NCBI GenBank assembly: GCA_963422465.1
Contig: OY730173.1
Span: 2,480,001-2,544,000, forward strand
DNA length: 64,000 nt
Source: Lichina pygmaea
Taxonomy: Eukaryota; Ascomycota; Lichinomycetes; Lichinales; Lichinaceae
Reading direction: 5' to 3'
Below are positions 1 through 11,177 of this stretch, piece by piece. The notes under the pieces were generated by a model. That model worked only from the letters and a program-made list of their open reading frames with translations, was not told the origin of the DNA and made no database searches. Within the stretch, counting starts at the first letter, position 1. Each line of letters begins with the position of its first letter. A program made the translations under genes and the position numbers.

Positions 1-1352
1 TGTCCAAGCGCCAGCCGGCTGCGGCGGCGTCGGCGGCCATGTTCTCGATCTCGATGCCCGTTCCGTTAACGCCGCCGCCGCCACCGCCAACGCTTCCGTC
101 GGAGATGGTGTTGGACAGCGCCGCGATCAGACCGCCGCTCTCGCACGCCTCCTTGCGGAGTCGTAGCACGGCTTCGTAGATGGCATGCGCGATCGCCGGA
201 ATCCATTCTCCCGAGAGTCCGACGTCGGCGCAGGTCAAGCGTGCAAACTGCTCGGCTGCCCCGGGCGGGTGCAGCAGCGACCACTCGAACTTGTCGGTGT
301 ACAGCTTGTTCAGAAGGTTGATGTTCAGCGTGATGATGCATCGATATATATCGTCTGGGCTGTTGATCGGTTCGGATTCCGCGGTGGCTGTAGCCTCGGG
401 GAAAGCAGAGTCGCCGTTCGCCGCGGCGGAGGAAGACGAGGGCGCGCCGCCGTTCGTCTGGGTCGCGCCGGCGGCTCGCAACCCTGCCTCCCTTCCGAGC
501 CCGTCCCGTATAGTCTCGTGGAAGATGGGGTGCAGAGCGACGCCGGCGTACTCCTCGAGCTGCTGCCGGATCTGGCTGCTGATCTGGGCGGCCGTGCTGA
601 CGGGATGCGGCAGGTCGAGATCGTTGACGAGTGTCATGGCGAACGAATCGGGCGTGATGAGCGTCTCGTGCAGGTTCCACAGAAAGACGTCACGCACCCG
701 GAACGACGCCGTCATCTCGGGCGTTCTGTAGGCCGGCAGCGAGGGGTCGACGCCGAACTCCAGCGGGTTGTGCGGGATGGGGAACGGCGGCGGAGGCGTA
801 AACGACGGAACGTCCAGCTCGATTCGAATGGGGATCAGCGTCAAGGGTAGCAGAGTCTGCACGCAGAGCTGTTTGTCGGCTCTGCATCGACGGCGGCCGC
901 CACGGTCAGCCCCAGATCCGGCGTTCCACGTTCGCTCGGCCGTCGTCCAACGAGCCCTTCCTCGCCTGGATCGCCGTAAACCAGACAGACGGAGCCACTC
1001 ACTTGGCGAGACGCCCCCGCGTCATCCAGTCGCGCCAGATGCCCTGCACCTCGGCCGGCGCGGTCAGCTCCTTGCCAACTCGTTCGGCGCCGCCTCCGAC
1101 GAGCCTCTCCTGATTCTGGGCCTCGCGCCGGAGGCTGCGCAGGCCCGTCTGACGTCGCGGACCGTCGAGATCGTCAAAGTCGTCATCGTCGTAGCCGTCC
1201 TCGGCGTAGTTGATCGCGGTCGTTCCACGTTTCGTCGTTCGCGCGCCCGGTATGTTCGGCGCCGCGGAGTTCTGCGGGGCCGGGCAGAGCAGCGAGTTCG
1301 CATAGCACCGGAGTCGTGGCGCGTACGTGGACACAAACCCTTGAGGAGGCAT
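1..1352 (-). CDS. SFH1: SNF5/SFH1-family chromatin remodelling subunit (3' end cut by window)
   Basis: This gene encodes the SNF5-domain core subunit of a SWI/SNF-class remodeller, most like RSC subunit Sfh1, which acts on nucleosomes in the nucleus. Exon 1 is 1352-1003 and begins MPPQGFVSTYAPRLRCYANS; it carries the family signature RGTTAINYAEDGYDDDDFDD. A 121-bp intron (1002-882, GTGAGT...CAG) joins phase 2 to exon 2 (881 to the window edge). Exon 2 starts KADKQLCVQTLLPLTLIPIR and holds both SNF5 halves: RVRDVFLWNLHETLITPDSF, then NINLLNKLYTDKFEWSLLHP followed by CADVGLSGEWIPAIAHAIYE. About 410 residues are visible; the C-terminus lies off the window. A Gly-rich insert (GGGGGGVNGTG) follows the second half. 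The assignment to Sfh1 rather than Snf5 rests on the short N-terminus and the YAEDGYDDDDF motif. Confidence 0.93.
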
Positions 1353-2360
1353 CGCCTTGTTTGATACCCCGCTGCGAGCTCACCGGCGCATCCGGCGTGG
1401 CATCGGCCGGATCCCTGGGAGGGTTTGCGCCGCCGCCACCGCCGCCACCGCTTGGCGATGATCCGCTCGACCGAGCGTGTACCTCAGGCCACCGACCCTG
1501 CCGCTGCTCGCCGATCGAATGAGGAAGACCAGAAAGAGGCAGGCCGTGGCGACGAGATGCGCTGTCGAGTGGTACGGAGGAGCCGAAACCTCAAGCGAGA
1601 GCCGCTGAGCTGGCAATCGAAGGATCGTATAGGGGCGCTGAAGCTGTCGCAACGCTACGCGTTCGGAAGCCAAGAGGGCAAGCTTGGCCAGGATCGGCGC
1701 GCCGCTGCTTTCTAAGCGCCTGTGACGCTTTACCCGCGCGTGCCGCCGTGCCCGCGCGTGCCTCCATGTCGCTTTCACTTGTCACATTTCGGTAAGCGAG
1801 AGGCAGGAACAAAGAAGTCTCCGGGCGCGCTTGCACGCATGACTTTTGATACCGAGGTGAATCTCATTCGAAGAAGTCGTAGGAGTGCTGGTTGTGATCA
1901 GAAAGTGAAGAAGTATGTATCATCCCGTACCGATCTCTCTCCAGGGTGACTCCAGTTTGCGAGGATACTCGTGTGCACAAGACAAGAACGTGCAACTTTT
2001 GAGAAATAACAGCTGGTACGGCAGTAGTCACGGGTGGCAACCGTGACGGAGGAGTTGTTGGTGGTGGCGGCCGAGGTACGTACCTGCAAGTGAGGCCAAC
2101 AGCAAGAACGTCATTGACTGACTCGCATAACTCGCTACGTGATCGAAGGACAGAAAGGAGATGTTCTCAAGTCGAGGATAGGTAGTGTCTGAAGCCCCTT
2201 TTACGCCCAAGAAAGATTAGATGCGAAGCCATCAGTGCCATCAGCCCCTCACATACTACCAAGAGTAGAGCCCTAGTTGAAGAGTTTCGTATTTCACTGG
2301 GTACATTGCAGCCAAACTTTCTGTCGGAGGCCCAGTGACGCTTGGAATCGAGAGGAAGCT
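1353..2360. other. Intergenic, 5' of SFH1 and 3' of RPN13
   Basis: About 1 kb separates the start of SFH1 from the stop of RPN13, both on the minus strand, so it should hold the SFH1 promoter and the RPN13 3' end. The part next to SFH1 is GC-rich and contains a short CCCGCGCGTGCC duplication near 1733-1760. Open frames here overlap on both strands and resemble no family I know. No convincing gene was seen. Confidence 0.5.
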
Positions 2361-3838
2361 TCAGGGATCGGTGTCCATCGAATTTGCTCCATCCCCATTC
2401 TTCTCATCTTCCTTCTGAACGCTGGTCTTGACGCCCTCGACAAATGCTTCCACTGCTTCCCCTCCTCCCAAAGGCATCGACCCACCGCGCATGAAGCCTC
2501 CGTCCCGAACTCTGATGCACAACGCCTCGCTGATCGTAGGCAGACCACCGTCGTGAAGCGCCATCGTCAGACTACCGAGACTTTGGCTGAGCTGCGGGGA
2601 ACGAAGCACGCTGTCTAATACGCTCTTTTTTTGATCTCGGCTGAGGGTCTGAATGGCGGCTTGGATCGCGTCGGGGCTCGGATCGCCAGACGGGCTATCA
2701 GCATCTTGGTTGGGAAGAAATAAAGTCGGCGGCAAGAAAGCGAGAAGGTGGTCGAGTGCAGACTCGTCCACGGATTCAATAACAGGTATGGTCGTCGATG
2801 GAGTGAGAAGATCTCTTAAAGTCGTAAACGGCTTCTCCGCGCGTTGCCGGTCCGCACCCGCGCCTGGGGTCCCTTGAAGAGAGTTCAAAAGGTTCTGGAC
2901 GAGCAACGAAGCATTGGCCTCGTCGGAAGCCCTAGATCAAATATGTTAGCACCTCTGCTCTGCCAATCGCGGTCGATCATGGCGTACGCCGGACGGGCTG
3001 CTGCTCGTGACCGGGGTTGCATGATGCACAAGTTACAGCCGTGATGAAAATACTAACCGGTAAATCAGAAAAACACCTACGCTCGTCCACCATCGGCACC
3101 ACCTTCCCTTGCCTCTTCGCCTTCCTGTCGGACATCTCCTCCCGTTGCGTCGGCGCCCGCCCCGCCACTACCACCCTCGGCGTGATCTGGCCCGTCTCCC
3201 GCATCATCGACGTCTTCCATCGTCTCATCCCCATCATCAGCATCTCGGTTCGACGTGATTCCGGCAATAGCATTCGTCACATCGACGTCTTCCCCCTGGA
3301 GCAGCTGGTCCACCAAGGAGCCCAACTTAAGATCTCTTGGGCTGAAGAAGCTTGGGTCACTCTGCGGAGACTGCGATTTGGACTGCAGCCAGAAGAGGTG
3401 CCGCTGGGAGCTCGAGGAGAACTTCAGCACGTATATTCGACCATTAGTCAGCGGCCTCGGCTGGTCCGACGAGGCACCAGGATTTGGCGGCTGATACGGC
3501 GCGAAGTGGCAATCCGTTGGTACCATGACCAAGTCAAGCTCTGGCGAGTGCATCGGTGCTGATCGAACCCGCCAGCAGAAATGGATCAAGTCTGTCGAAA
3601 GCATCAGCACGGATGACTCACGTCGATATCTTCACGAGGGTTATGGACATACCATCTTCGTTATAGAGGTAGATATAGCCTGGGGTTGGCCGTGGCTTGA
3701 CTCTTGCTGGCTCTGTGCTAGTCTGTTGGACGTCAACATTCGACCACGATCAAAATGCTTTAGGTGCTCTGTGGATCTGTTACATACATCCAGGTCACAC
3801 ATGCCCGCCTTGAATGTTATTATCGGCATGATAGACAT
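2361..3838 (-). CDS. RPN13: 26S proteasome ubiquitin receptor Rpn13/ADRM1
   Basis: Rpn13 binds ubiquitin chains through an N-terminal Pru domain and recruits the deubiquitinase Uch37 through a C-terminal DEUBAD domain on the proteasome lid/base. Proposed exons: 3838-3788 (MSIMPIITFKAGMCDLD), 3710-3653, 3591-3081 and 2931-2361, giving about 396 residues. The Pru domain is clear: PTPGYIYLYNE, then DDLIHFCWRVRS, ELDLVMVPTD and NGRIYVLKFSSSSQRHLFWL. An acidic Gly/Glu linker follows, then a helical C-terminal part with LTMALHDGGLPTISEAL, ending NSMDTDP. Introns 3592-3652 (GTATGT...CAG) and 2932-3080 (GTAGGT...TAG) fit phase exactly. The first intron (3711-3787) needs a weak GAG acceptor, so that junction is uncertain. 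It is divergent from the ribosomal protein gene to its right. Confidence 0.92.
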
Positions 3839-4209
3839 GGTCGGCAACGAGACACCCGCAGGTGAGATGAGATGATGAAAGATGAAGCTGGACTTCTGGT
3901 GGTGCTTCAATTTGGTTGAAACTGACCGAGGTGTTGGTACTGTACGTGACGTACGGGGTAGATACTTATGTAATCATGTACATACGTACTTCCGTACGTT
4001 CGTACTGACGTACAGTACGTACCTGACGACGTGGAGGGGCCGCTTACATAACAAGGGCCCCAAACGATCGCTTACATGATTCGCTAAGGACGTGCCCTAA
4101 ATCACAGAATTTAGCTCATGTGCAGCAAGACTGCCAATATCAACGTCCCTCGATCGTCTGGGAGCAGCATCACAACGTCTAATTCGAACACCATCATCAC
4201 CACGCAACT
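3839..4209. promoter_or_regulatory. Divergent promoter region RPN13 / RPL6
   Basis: This 371-bp spacer lies between two head-to-head genes and must hold both promoters. Its most striking content is 3938-4022, with about ten GTAC tetranucleotides in 85 bases, several inside larger palindromes such as GTACGTAC and GTACAGTAC. No TATA box is evident. Regulatory function is inferred from position only. Confidence 0.5.
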
Positions 4210-5020
4210 ATGTCGGCAGTGCGAGAGGCGACCGGGACCCCCCATACCACCAAGAAGGTGGGCAAGGGCGAGCGGCACATACCTCATCATACGCAGAAGG
4301 CATCGAAATGGTACCCCGCTGAAGATGAGGCGCGGCCAAAGAAGGTATGTGTTTTGGCGAGCTTTCGTATGACGATCCATGTTAGGACGTCTCTTTCGTA
4401 CCAGATCGACACCTCTTCCATTCTGCTTTGATAGCACCTCTCATACTGACGAGGAGCATTCAGGTCCGCAAAACCATCCGGCCAGCCAAACTCCGACCCT
4501 CCCTCACTCCTGGAACTGCTCTCATTCTCTTAGCTGGCCGGTTCCGCGGCAAGCGTGTCGTTCTCCTCCGGCATCTCTCTCAAGGCGTTCTGCTCGTCAC
4601 GGGGCCGTTCAAAGTCAACGGAGTCCCACTCCGAAGGGTCAACGCGAGATACGTCATTGCCACAAGCGTCAAGGTCGACCTGAGCGGCCTGGACGAGGCT
4701 ACGGTAGACAAGGTGGCTGGCGACGGGTACTTTGATCGAGAAAAACCAAAGAAGGGGAAGAAGGGGGAGGAGGAATTCTTTGCGCAAGCAGAGAAGTCCG
4801 AGGTTCGTCGAGAGCCATTTCTCTACTTTCAGGCGGGGCATGGTCGCACTAACGGTCCCACGAACAGAAGAAGAAGCCGTCCAGCGCACGAGCGACGGAT
4901 CAAAAGACGATCGACAAGACGTTGATCACCAACATCAAGAAGGAACCTCACCTGATCCAGTATCTCGGCAGCTCTTTCAGTCTCCGGAAAGGCGACAAGC
5001 CGCATGAGATGAAGTGGTAA
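4210..5020 (+). CDS. RPL6: 60S ribosomal protein eL6 (L6)
   Basis: This gene encodes ribosomal protein eL6 of the large cytosolic subunit. Three exons: 4210-4344 ([20 protein letters not shown]), 4464-4802 and 4868-5020, joined by introns with GTATGT...CAG and GTTCGT...CAG signals, all phase 0. The product is 207 residues. The middle exon has the family core [20 protein letters not shown], then [19 protein letters not shown] and [15 protein letters not shown]; the last exon gives [20 protein letters not shown] and ends [11 protein letters not shown], the usual eL6 tail. Length and motif order match a complete eL6. It is followed 0.5 kb downstream by a second ribosomal protein gene on the same strand. 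Confidence 0.95.
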
Positions 5021-5534
5021 AGGCAATGGCTTGGGAGGGTGGACGCCGGGAGGAGATGGTGGTGACGGTAACGTGTAGCTGTCGTCTGTCAACTGATGCC
5101 AACTCTTGCGACAAACTGGGCACAGCTTCAACTTCAATTGTGCTTGAAACTTCGATGCTCGCGCTCTCTGCGGGCGCATTTATCTATGACGCGACTGTAG
5201 ACTGCGATATCTATGATCACCAAACGAGTCTCCAAGGAACGCAGTTCTGCCTACGAGTATTTGATGTTACCGTGATCCGTCTTTGGGAGCAGCAGTACAT
5301 ACGCATCATACGGTTTCGATCAGTGCAATTGGATGTTAATCACCCCCTACGAATGTACTCTACATACGTAGGGCTCGGCTGTGCTGCTTAGGGCTGAGCC
5401 CTAACTGTGAAATCGACACATGACTTTTGAAAATATAGCCACAACTACCACATCATTTCCGGGTAGAATCGAGCTGTGCCTTCAACGCGGCTTTGGTCAA
5501 CCACCATCACCAGACTCCAGACGCATCAGTCGAT
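5021..5534. other. Intergenic between RPL6 and RPL9
   Basis: This 514-bp stretch holds the 3' end of RPL6 and the promoter of RPL9. The last 60 bases before the RPL9 start are C/T- and CA-rich, as is common upstream of fungal ribosomal protein genes. No other coding or RNA gene was seen. Confidence 0.5.
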
Positions 5535-6533
5535 ATGAAGTACATATACTCCTCCGAGATGCTCGAGGTACCCGAAGGTGGTAAGTTTCGTCTGCTGGAC
5601 TGGCTCTGCTGGCCGTGTCTGCTTCTATCGAGCAGCTGTTGAAACGCGGGCAACGACGAGAATTCGATTCGGCTGACAGCTCGTCTGCGCCATAGTGAAG
5701 GTTGGTATCAAGGCAAGACTAGTAACAGTCGAGGGGCCACGAGGTAGGCGCCAAAGCCTCGCATTCTCCGAGCGAATGCCCTCTTGAAAGGTTGCATCTC
5801 AACGCTGAATGCCGACTCCTCGGACAGGCAAGCTGGTGAAGGACCTTAGCCACCTAGCGATCTGCTTTTCGCAACCGCAGAAGAACGTCATCAACATCGA
5901 ACTTCACCATGGCTCTCGCAAGGGCGTCGCTGCTCTCCGCACCGTCCGGACCGTCATACTCAACCTGATTATAGGCGTCACCAAGGGGTTCAAGTACAAG
6001 ATGAGATACGTCTACGCGCATTTTCCCATCAACGTCAATCTCGAGAAGAACGCCGAGACAGGGCTGTGGGAGGTTGAGATCCGGTGAGCACATTTTAGTC
6101 TCACGGGTTCCTCTTTTGCATACTCACGACCATGGGATATCGGCGGGAGCTGAGGGGCACTTTCATCTCTGTCTGCATTGGCTCAACGGCCGCTGACTCC
6201 AACCTGGGGTTTGACGGCCTATAGAAACTTCATCGGCGAGAAGATCGTGCGACGGGTGACGATGCACGAGGGCGTGGACGTTGAGATTTCGAAAAACGTC
6301 AAGGACGAGCTCCAGCTTACAGGGATCTCGCTCGAGAATGTGTCACAAAGCGCGGCAGACATCCAACAAATCTGCCAAGTCCGGAACAAAGACATTCGCA
6401 AGGTTCGATGACCCCGTCTCATCCCAGAGGTTCAACGAGTGGTGCGGAGCTGTACTAACCGGTGCAACCCCCGGCTACCCAGTTCCTGGACGGCTTGTAT
6501 GTGTCGCAAAAGGGGAACATCTCGGGGGATTAA
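5535..6533 (+). CDS. RPL9: 60S ribosomal protein uL6 (L9)
   Basis: Cytosolic large-subunit protein uL6, a 23S-like rRNA binder near the factor-binding site. Five exons: 5535-5580, 5696-5743, 5828-6083, 6225-6402 and 6483-6533; every junction has GT...AG and restores frame, giving 192 residues, the usual length. Exon 1 reads [15 protein letters not shown]; exon 2 [17 protein letters not shown]; exon 3 [19 protein letters not shown] and [20 protein letters not shown]; exon 4 [19 protein letters not shown]; exon 5 [13 protein letters not shown]. The first two exons are only 46 and 48 nt, so naive ORF calling would lose the N-terminus. The gene is co-oriented with RPL6. Confidence 0.96.
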
Positions 6534-7209
6534 TTGATTGGTTGATTGATTTAGCTGGCAATCCAATTGGCAATTCTCTCGACCAACCAACGACCTTGCT
6601 CATCTCCTTGCTCAAAATCCTGTCACTCTTCTTCTTCTTCTCCTTGCTCTTCCCCTAGCTCTGCCGGTGGAGACTGTCGCCACAAGATGCAAAACCATCC
6701 CTAGAAATTTTACTTGTTCCCGCCCATTGCCGCTAGCCGTGCCGCTGCCATGTCTCATCCTCCTAGTCGGTGGGCTCTACACACAACTTGCTGTACTGTA
6801 TCACACTGTATCACATCGTACTGTACCGAACCTGGGGGGGGGGTGGGGAGGGCAAAGAAGCTCGAGAGGAAGAAATAGGTCGACGAACCAGGAAAGGCAA
6901 AAGATGCTCATGACGGAAAAAAATCCCGGGGAATATGGAGGGGAAGGAGGGGAAGGCCATGTGTGAAGAGGGGGATTTTCTTTAGTTGGAAGAGAGAGGA
7001 AGAGAGATAGATAGAAAGGGAGAACGGCAGAAGGGGCAAGTAAAAGGGGGGGAGCGAAGGGGGAAGTAAAAGAGCTGCGGATGAAGAGTCGGGACATGGC
7101 AATGGCATTAGAAGTACGGTAGAGTAGCCCGCTGGCACCAAACCAGACAAGACCGGACCCGATCAGACCAGACTAGGCCAGATGGATATGAATCATCACC
7201 GACACCGAC
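6534..7209. other. Intergenic, convergent 3' ends of RPL9 and SCY1
   Basis: Tail-to-tail spacer. It contains a run of ten G at about 6832-6841 and a strongly purine-rich plus strand from about 6840 to 7080 (GGAAG/GAGAG repeats), which would be pyrimidine-rich on the SCY1 3' UTR strand. No gene seen. Confidence 0.45.
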
Positions 7210-10200
7210 CTACAACAGGCTCTTGTACTTGTTCAGTCCGCCACCTGTGCCAGAAGTTGACGTGGACGCCGGCCCACGGCCGAGGTTGGGACGCATGGCT
7301 TGCTGTGCTGGCGCCAGCGTCGCTGGTGTTGTTGCTGCTGCTGCTCCGACTGATGATGCTGATGATGCTGATGTCGATGTAGATGTCAATGCCGATGTCG
7401 ATGCCATGGGTGCAGTGGTCGAAATGGCTCCAGGCGGAGGCGGGATGGAGAATGAGGAGAGGGATCGAGTGGCGTTGTTGTTGTTATTTGCCGCTGTCGC
7501 TTGGGGTCTTTGTGATGACTGTTGTGCTTGTGCTGCCGCTACTGCGAATGATACTCCTGCTGCTCCTGCTGATGATGATGACGACGATGATGGATGTGTT
7601 GGTCGTGCAGGTATCGATGAGAAAGTAGAGGATGGATAGAGCGGTTGCAAGGTTGCTTGCGTTGTCGGTGCTGCCTGGGTGTAGGGCTGTGTGAACGACG
7701 AGGGTGTTGCCACGTTTGTCGTCGTTGTCGTCGACGGACCGATGGTAGAGGCGGGCGTCGTCCACGGGTTAAAGTTGCTGCCGCTGCCGCTGTAGTTGCC
7801 GAGCATGGAGGCAGCCGATGGAGGTGCTCCGGGAGGGGAGAAGGTGGCGGAAGTGCTTGACCAGGCGACGCCCGACGCTCCTCCTGGAACGGAAGCATTG
7901 CTGCCGATTGTAGGGTTGGGGGTAGGATTAGTCGTCGTCGTCGTCATTCCACGTGCCGGAGTTAGCGCAGCGAAACTGCCCAGGTCGGACGTGATTGTAC
8001 GGAAAGCTGGTGCTTGTGCATTTGCCAAAGTCCCCGCTGCTGCTGCTGCCGTGCCTGGTATAAGGGATGAAGTGGTTGTTGGTGCTTGCTTTGGCGTCGA
8101 CCAAGAGAAGACTGGTGGGATGTTGCCGGAGTCTGTAGCAGCGCCATCTAGAACCGCGTTGGCTGACGATCCTCCGCCGCCGGACACCAACCGCTCAAAG
8201 TCATCTTCAGCTGCACCATTCGCGGCATGGACGCCACTGGCTCCGTTCGCGGCTCCAAAGGAAAGAAAGTCGTCGTTGCCCCGGCCGGGTCGAGAACTGC
8301 TGTTGTTGTTCGACGACAGCTCTTGTAGCTTCTGAATTTGTTCTTGTTCGACACGGTTCGAGAGAGATTTGACCAGGTCCATGAAGGCACGAAACTGACA
8401 CGACAGGTCCAGGTCAGAGCACGGTGGAGTCGAACGGAATGGACAGCGGTAGCGTACCTGTTCCAGATCCAGGAGAGGGCCGAGGCTCATGGCCCATACG
8501 ATAGGTAGGACTTCAATGGCCAAGAAATCTGCGTCGGCCATCTTTCCCACCTGTTTGAACACGCTCAGAGCTGCCATCTGTTCGGATGTTCAGCAGGACA
8601 TTCGACCACTGCAAGGGAGAGAAGCAATACCATGACTGCAGGCTCTTTGGTTTTGATCCCTTTGAGGAGAGGAACCACCTTGTCCTGAACGGTGTGTTTG
8701 TCGAGAACGGCGGTCCCAGCCGACCTGCCGGAGTTGCTTCGATCCCCGCTGCCAACGCCATCTAGGCCATCGCCCGAAACGTTGACCTTATCCGCCCTCC
8801 CGCCGCAGAGAATGTCAAATGCTTCCAACCCGCGCACCTTGATTCCAAGACTATTCGTCTTGCCAAAGACACTTGCGACGACAGGGAACAGATCGTTCCT
8901 TAGCGTAGTATAGTCGAGGACCGGGAGTAGATTTGGGATACACCTCAAAGATGCGTCGATCAGGGGATGTGTAGGAGATTCTAGCGCCAGGAGAACGATG
9001 GGGAGCACATCTACAGGCCCTTAGCATTGGATGCATGACAAGTTGCAGGAGTCGTCCATTACCGTCCTTGAATTCCTTTCCTGAACAATTCTCGGTGACG
9101 GTACCCATCTCCTGGAGAATCGTCATAATGCCCGCCTCTTTGGCCGTGTCTCGCTCGGTCGCCACACCTTTGTTGGTAGACGATGGTACGCCTGTCAGGA
9201 ACACTTCTCGTAACCTCGGCGTCACCTTCTCGGTGAATGCCCGTCGACCATTTGGCAGCGTCTTGATGATCCGAAATACATTCTGCAGAACAAGTGCCAA
9301 GAGGTCGCGGTCCTTCATCTCCTCAAGCAAGGCCGGGAGCAGCTTCTTTTCGAGCACCGACTTCGGAAACTGTGTCAGCACGCGGGAGAGACCTCTCATG
9401 AACTGCGACTTTTCGTTGGGCGATTTCGCTGGCAAGGAATCGAGGAAGCGGATGGTCGACACGAGGATGTTGTCAAAATACCGCGATTCTTGAAATTCGA
9501 GGGCCGTCATCCTCTGGGCCGGGCGACGAGTGATGAGTCGAGGCAAAACGCTGGAGAGCAGCTCTTTTGGTAACGGTCTTGAGCAAAGAAACTGATTGCT
9601 CTGAGTCGGACAAGTCGATGGAGTGTTGAAGAGCCGCTTGTAAGTCGAGACGCTAGAGTTCGTGCGAAGTGGGGACGTGTGCGGGGAGTTAAAAAGGGCG
9701 AGGATGAGCAACCCCAGAGAGAAAACGTCCGCCGAGGTGTCGACGTTGGAATCTATGACGAAGTCGGGCGAAGAGTAATCAAGATTCAGCTGAACGAAGC
9801 CCGGCAGGCGGGAATCGTAGTGTAGTATTTCTAGTAATGATATCGGCACCACGGAGTTGGTGGAGGGAGAGTTCTCAGGAGTGCCAGAAAACCCCAAGCC
9901 AGATATCTTCCAATCTCCCTGTTGCAGCATCGCAGATCAGCATTGCACGCTTCGCCTCGAGATGTGCATTCTCGCCTTTGCATTGACATAGATAGCTTCC
10001 GGTGTCAGGTTGGCGTGCACTAGCCCAGCACTCTCATGTAGAAACTCGAGCCCCTTTCCGATCTGCAGCAGACCTTTCTGGATTTCCAAATCATCGAGCT
10101 CGATTTCACGTCTCCGTCGACCGGCCCCTCCAGCATCTCCAATCGCATGGCGCGAGCTCCTATCATCGACGCCGCTGGCCTTCTCCTGACCGTCTTTTTC

Positions 10201-10572
10201 TGCCAGCAGGCCTGCCAGTGACGCAGTCACCGGCTCCGTGGCAAACATCAGCCCGCCATTGCGCGTTTCTTCAACGGGCTCGGCCAGCTCCAAAATGCTG
10301 GGGTGTCTTAGCCTTGCTAGCGATGTTGCTTCCTTCTTCAGTCGCTCGACCACTTCCTCATGGGCCTTCTTCAACGACGCTCCGGAACGGCCCAAACCCG
10401 ACTGCGGTTCTAGACTCTTCTTGTCGAACACAAATACCGACACGGCCTTCGTTGCGGACTTTTTCTTGCCGTCATAGATCTTCCATGGTCCTGAACTGGC
10501 AGATGGAGTAGATTCCAGGGTATAATTGGACGTGATATTGGAAGCAAAGGACTTTAATGCCGATGAGAACAT
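7210..10572 (-). CDS. SCY1: SCY1-like (SCYL2-type) pseudokinase
   Basis: SCY1-family proteins are kinase-like scaffolds with HEAT repeats that act in clathrin-coated vesicle traffic between Golgi and endosomes. Exons: 10572-9976, 9918-9063, 9010-8631, 8577-8458 and 8394-7210, about 1045 residues. The start MFSSALKSFASNITSNYTLE is typical of fungal members. The kinase-like region covers roughly residues 30-340; the catalytic HRD is replaced by HAN (GLVHANLTPEAIYVNAK) and the DFG by GLGF (GDWKISGLGFSG), so activity is unlikely. Helical repeat segments follow, then a Thr/Ser/Asn/Ala-rich low-complexity tail ending GGGLNKYKSLL. The first intron (9975-9919) appears to be GC-AG. The fourth intron (8457-8395, 63 bp) is in frame and has no stop, so its retention would add 21 residues. 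Divergent with the aminotransferase gene. Confidence 0.9.
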
Positions 10573-11177
10573 CTTGGCCGGCAGAATTGTGAGGACGACC
10601 GTAGGGGTCGACAGCGATTTATATCTCAACCACGATAAAGTCAGTGCCTGTCAAGCGGACGACAAAGATTTGAGCTCTTACGAAAGGATTGTTCTACGCT
10701 TCGCAGGTGTCGCAATGTGCCGGCGTGAAGTTGGACGGTCTTTGAGTGATAGTCGCAGCTGACGAAAATGCGCTCAATGCGCTCAATGCCACTGCTGAGT
10801 CCGAAGCCAGAGGTTATTGAAACACACTTCTCTCAACATTTCACTTCCGCAGATGTGGACTACTTCCTTATAGCTGAAGCCCGCCATGTCACACCAAACT
10901 CGTGAAGCATGTCGACGATTGTTGCGCGCTGATCCCAGAAAGTCAACGGTACAGTACGTGTACCGTACCACCTTATCATACATTTCTGATCGGTGCGGAT
11001 CAACATTTTTCCGAGCGGCTTCCGCCGGCTTACCGGTATCGAGCTCTGCACCGTCGGGACATCGACGACCGACGATATCGAGGAACAACCTCCAACAACC
11101 CCAGCACCAACGATTGAATCAATCCGGCGACGGTAGGCCTTTCAGGGTCGTCCTTCTGCGCTGTCGCTATAGTTAGA
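10573..11177. promoter_or_regulatory. Divergent promoter region SCY1 / BAT
   Basis: A 605-bp head-to-head spacer that must hold both promoters. It includes an overlapping run of GTAC palindromes at about 10951-10972. No TATA element is obvious. Small open frames here have no recognisable protein content. Confidence 0.45.

Noticed and set aside
185-850. 221-codon plus-strand frame opposite SFH1
   Set aside because: The minus strand encodes an unmistakable SNF5 domain here; the plus frame is its GC-rich shadow.
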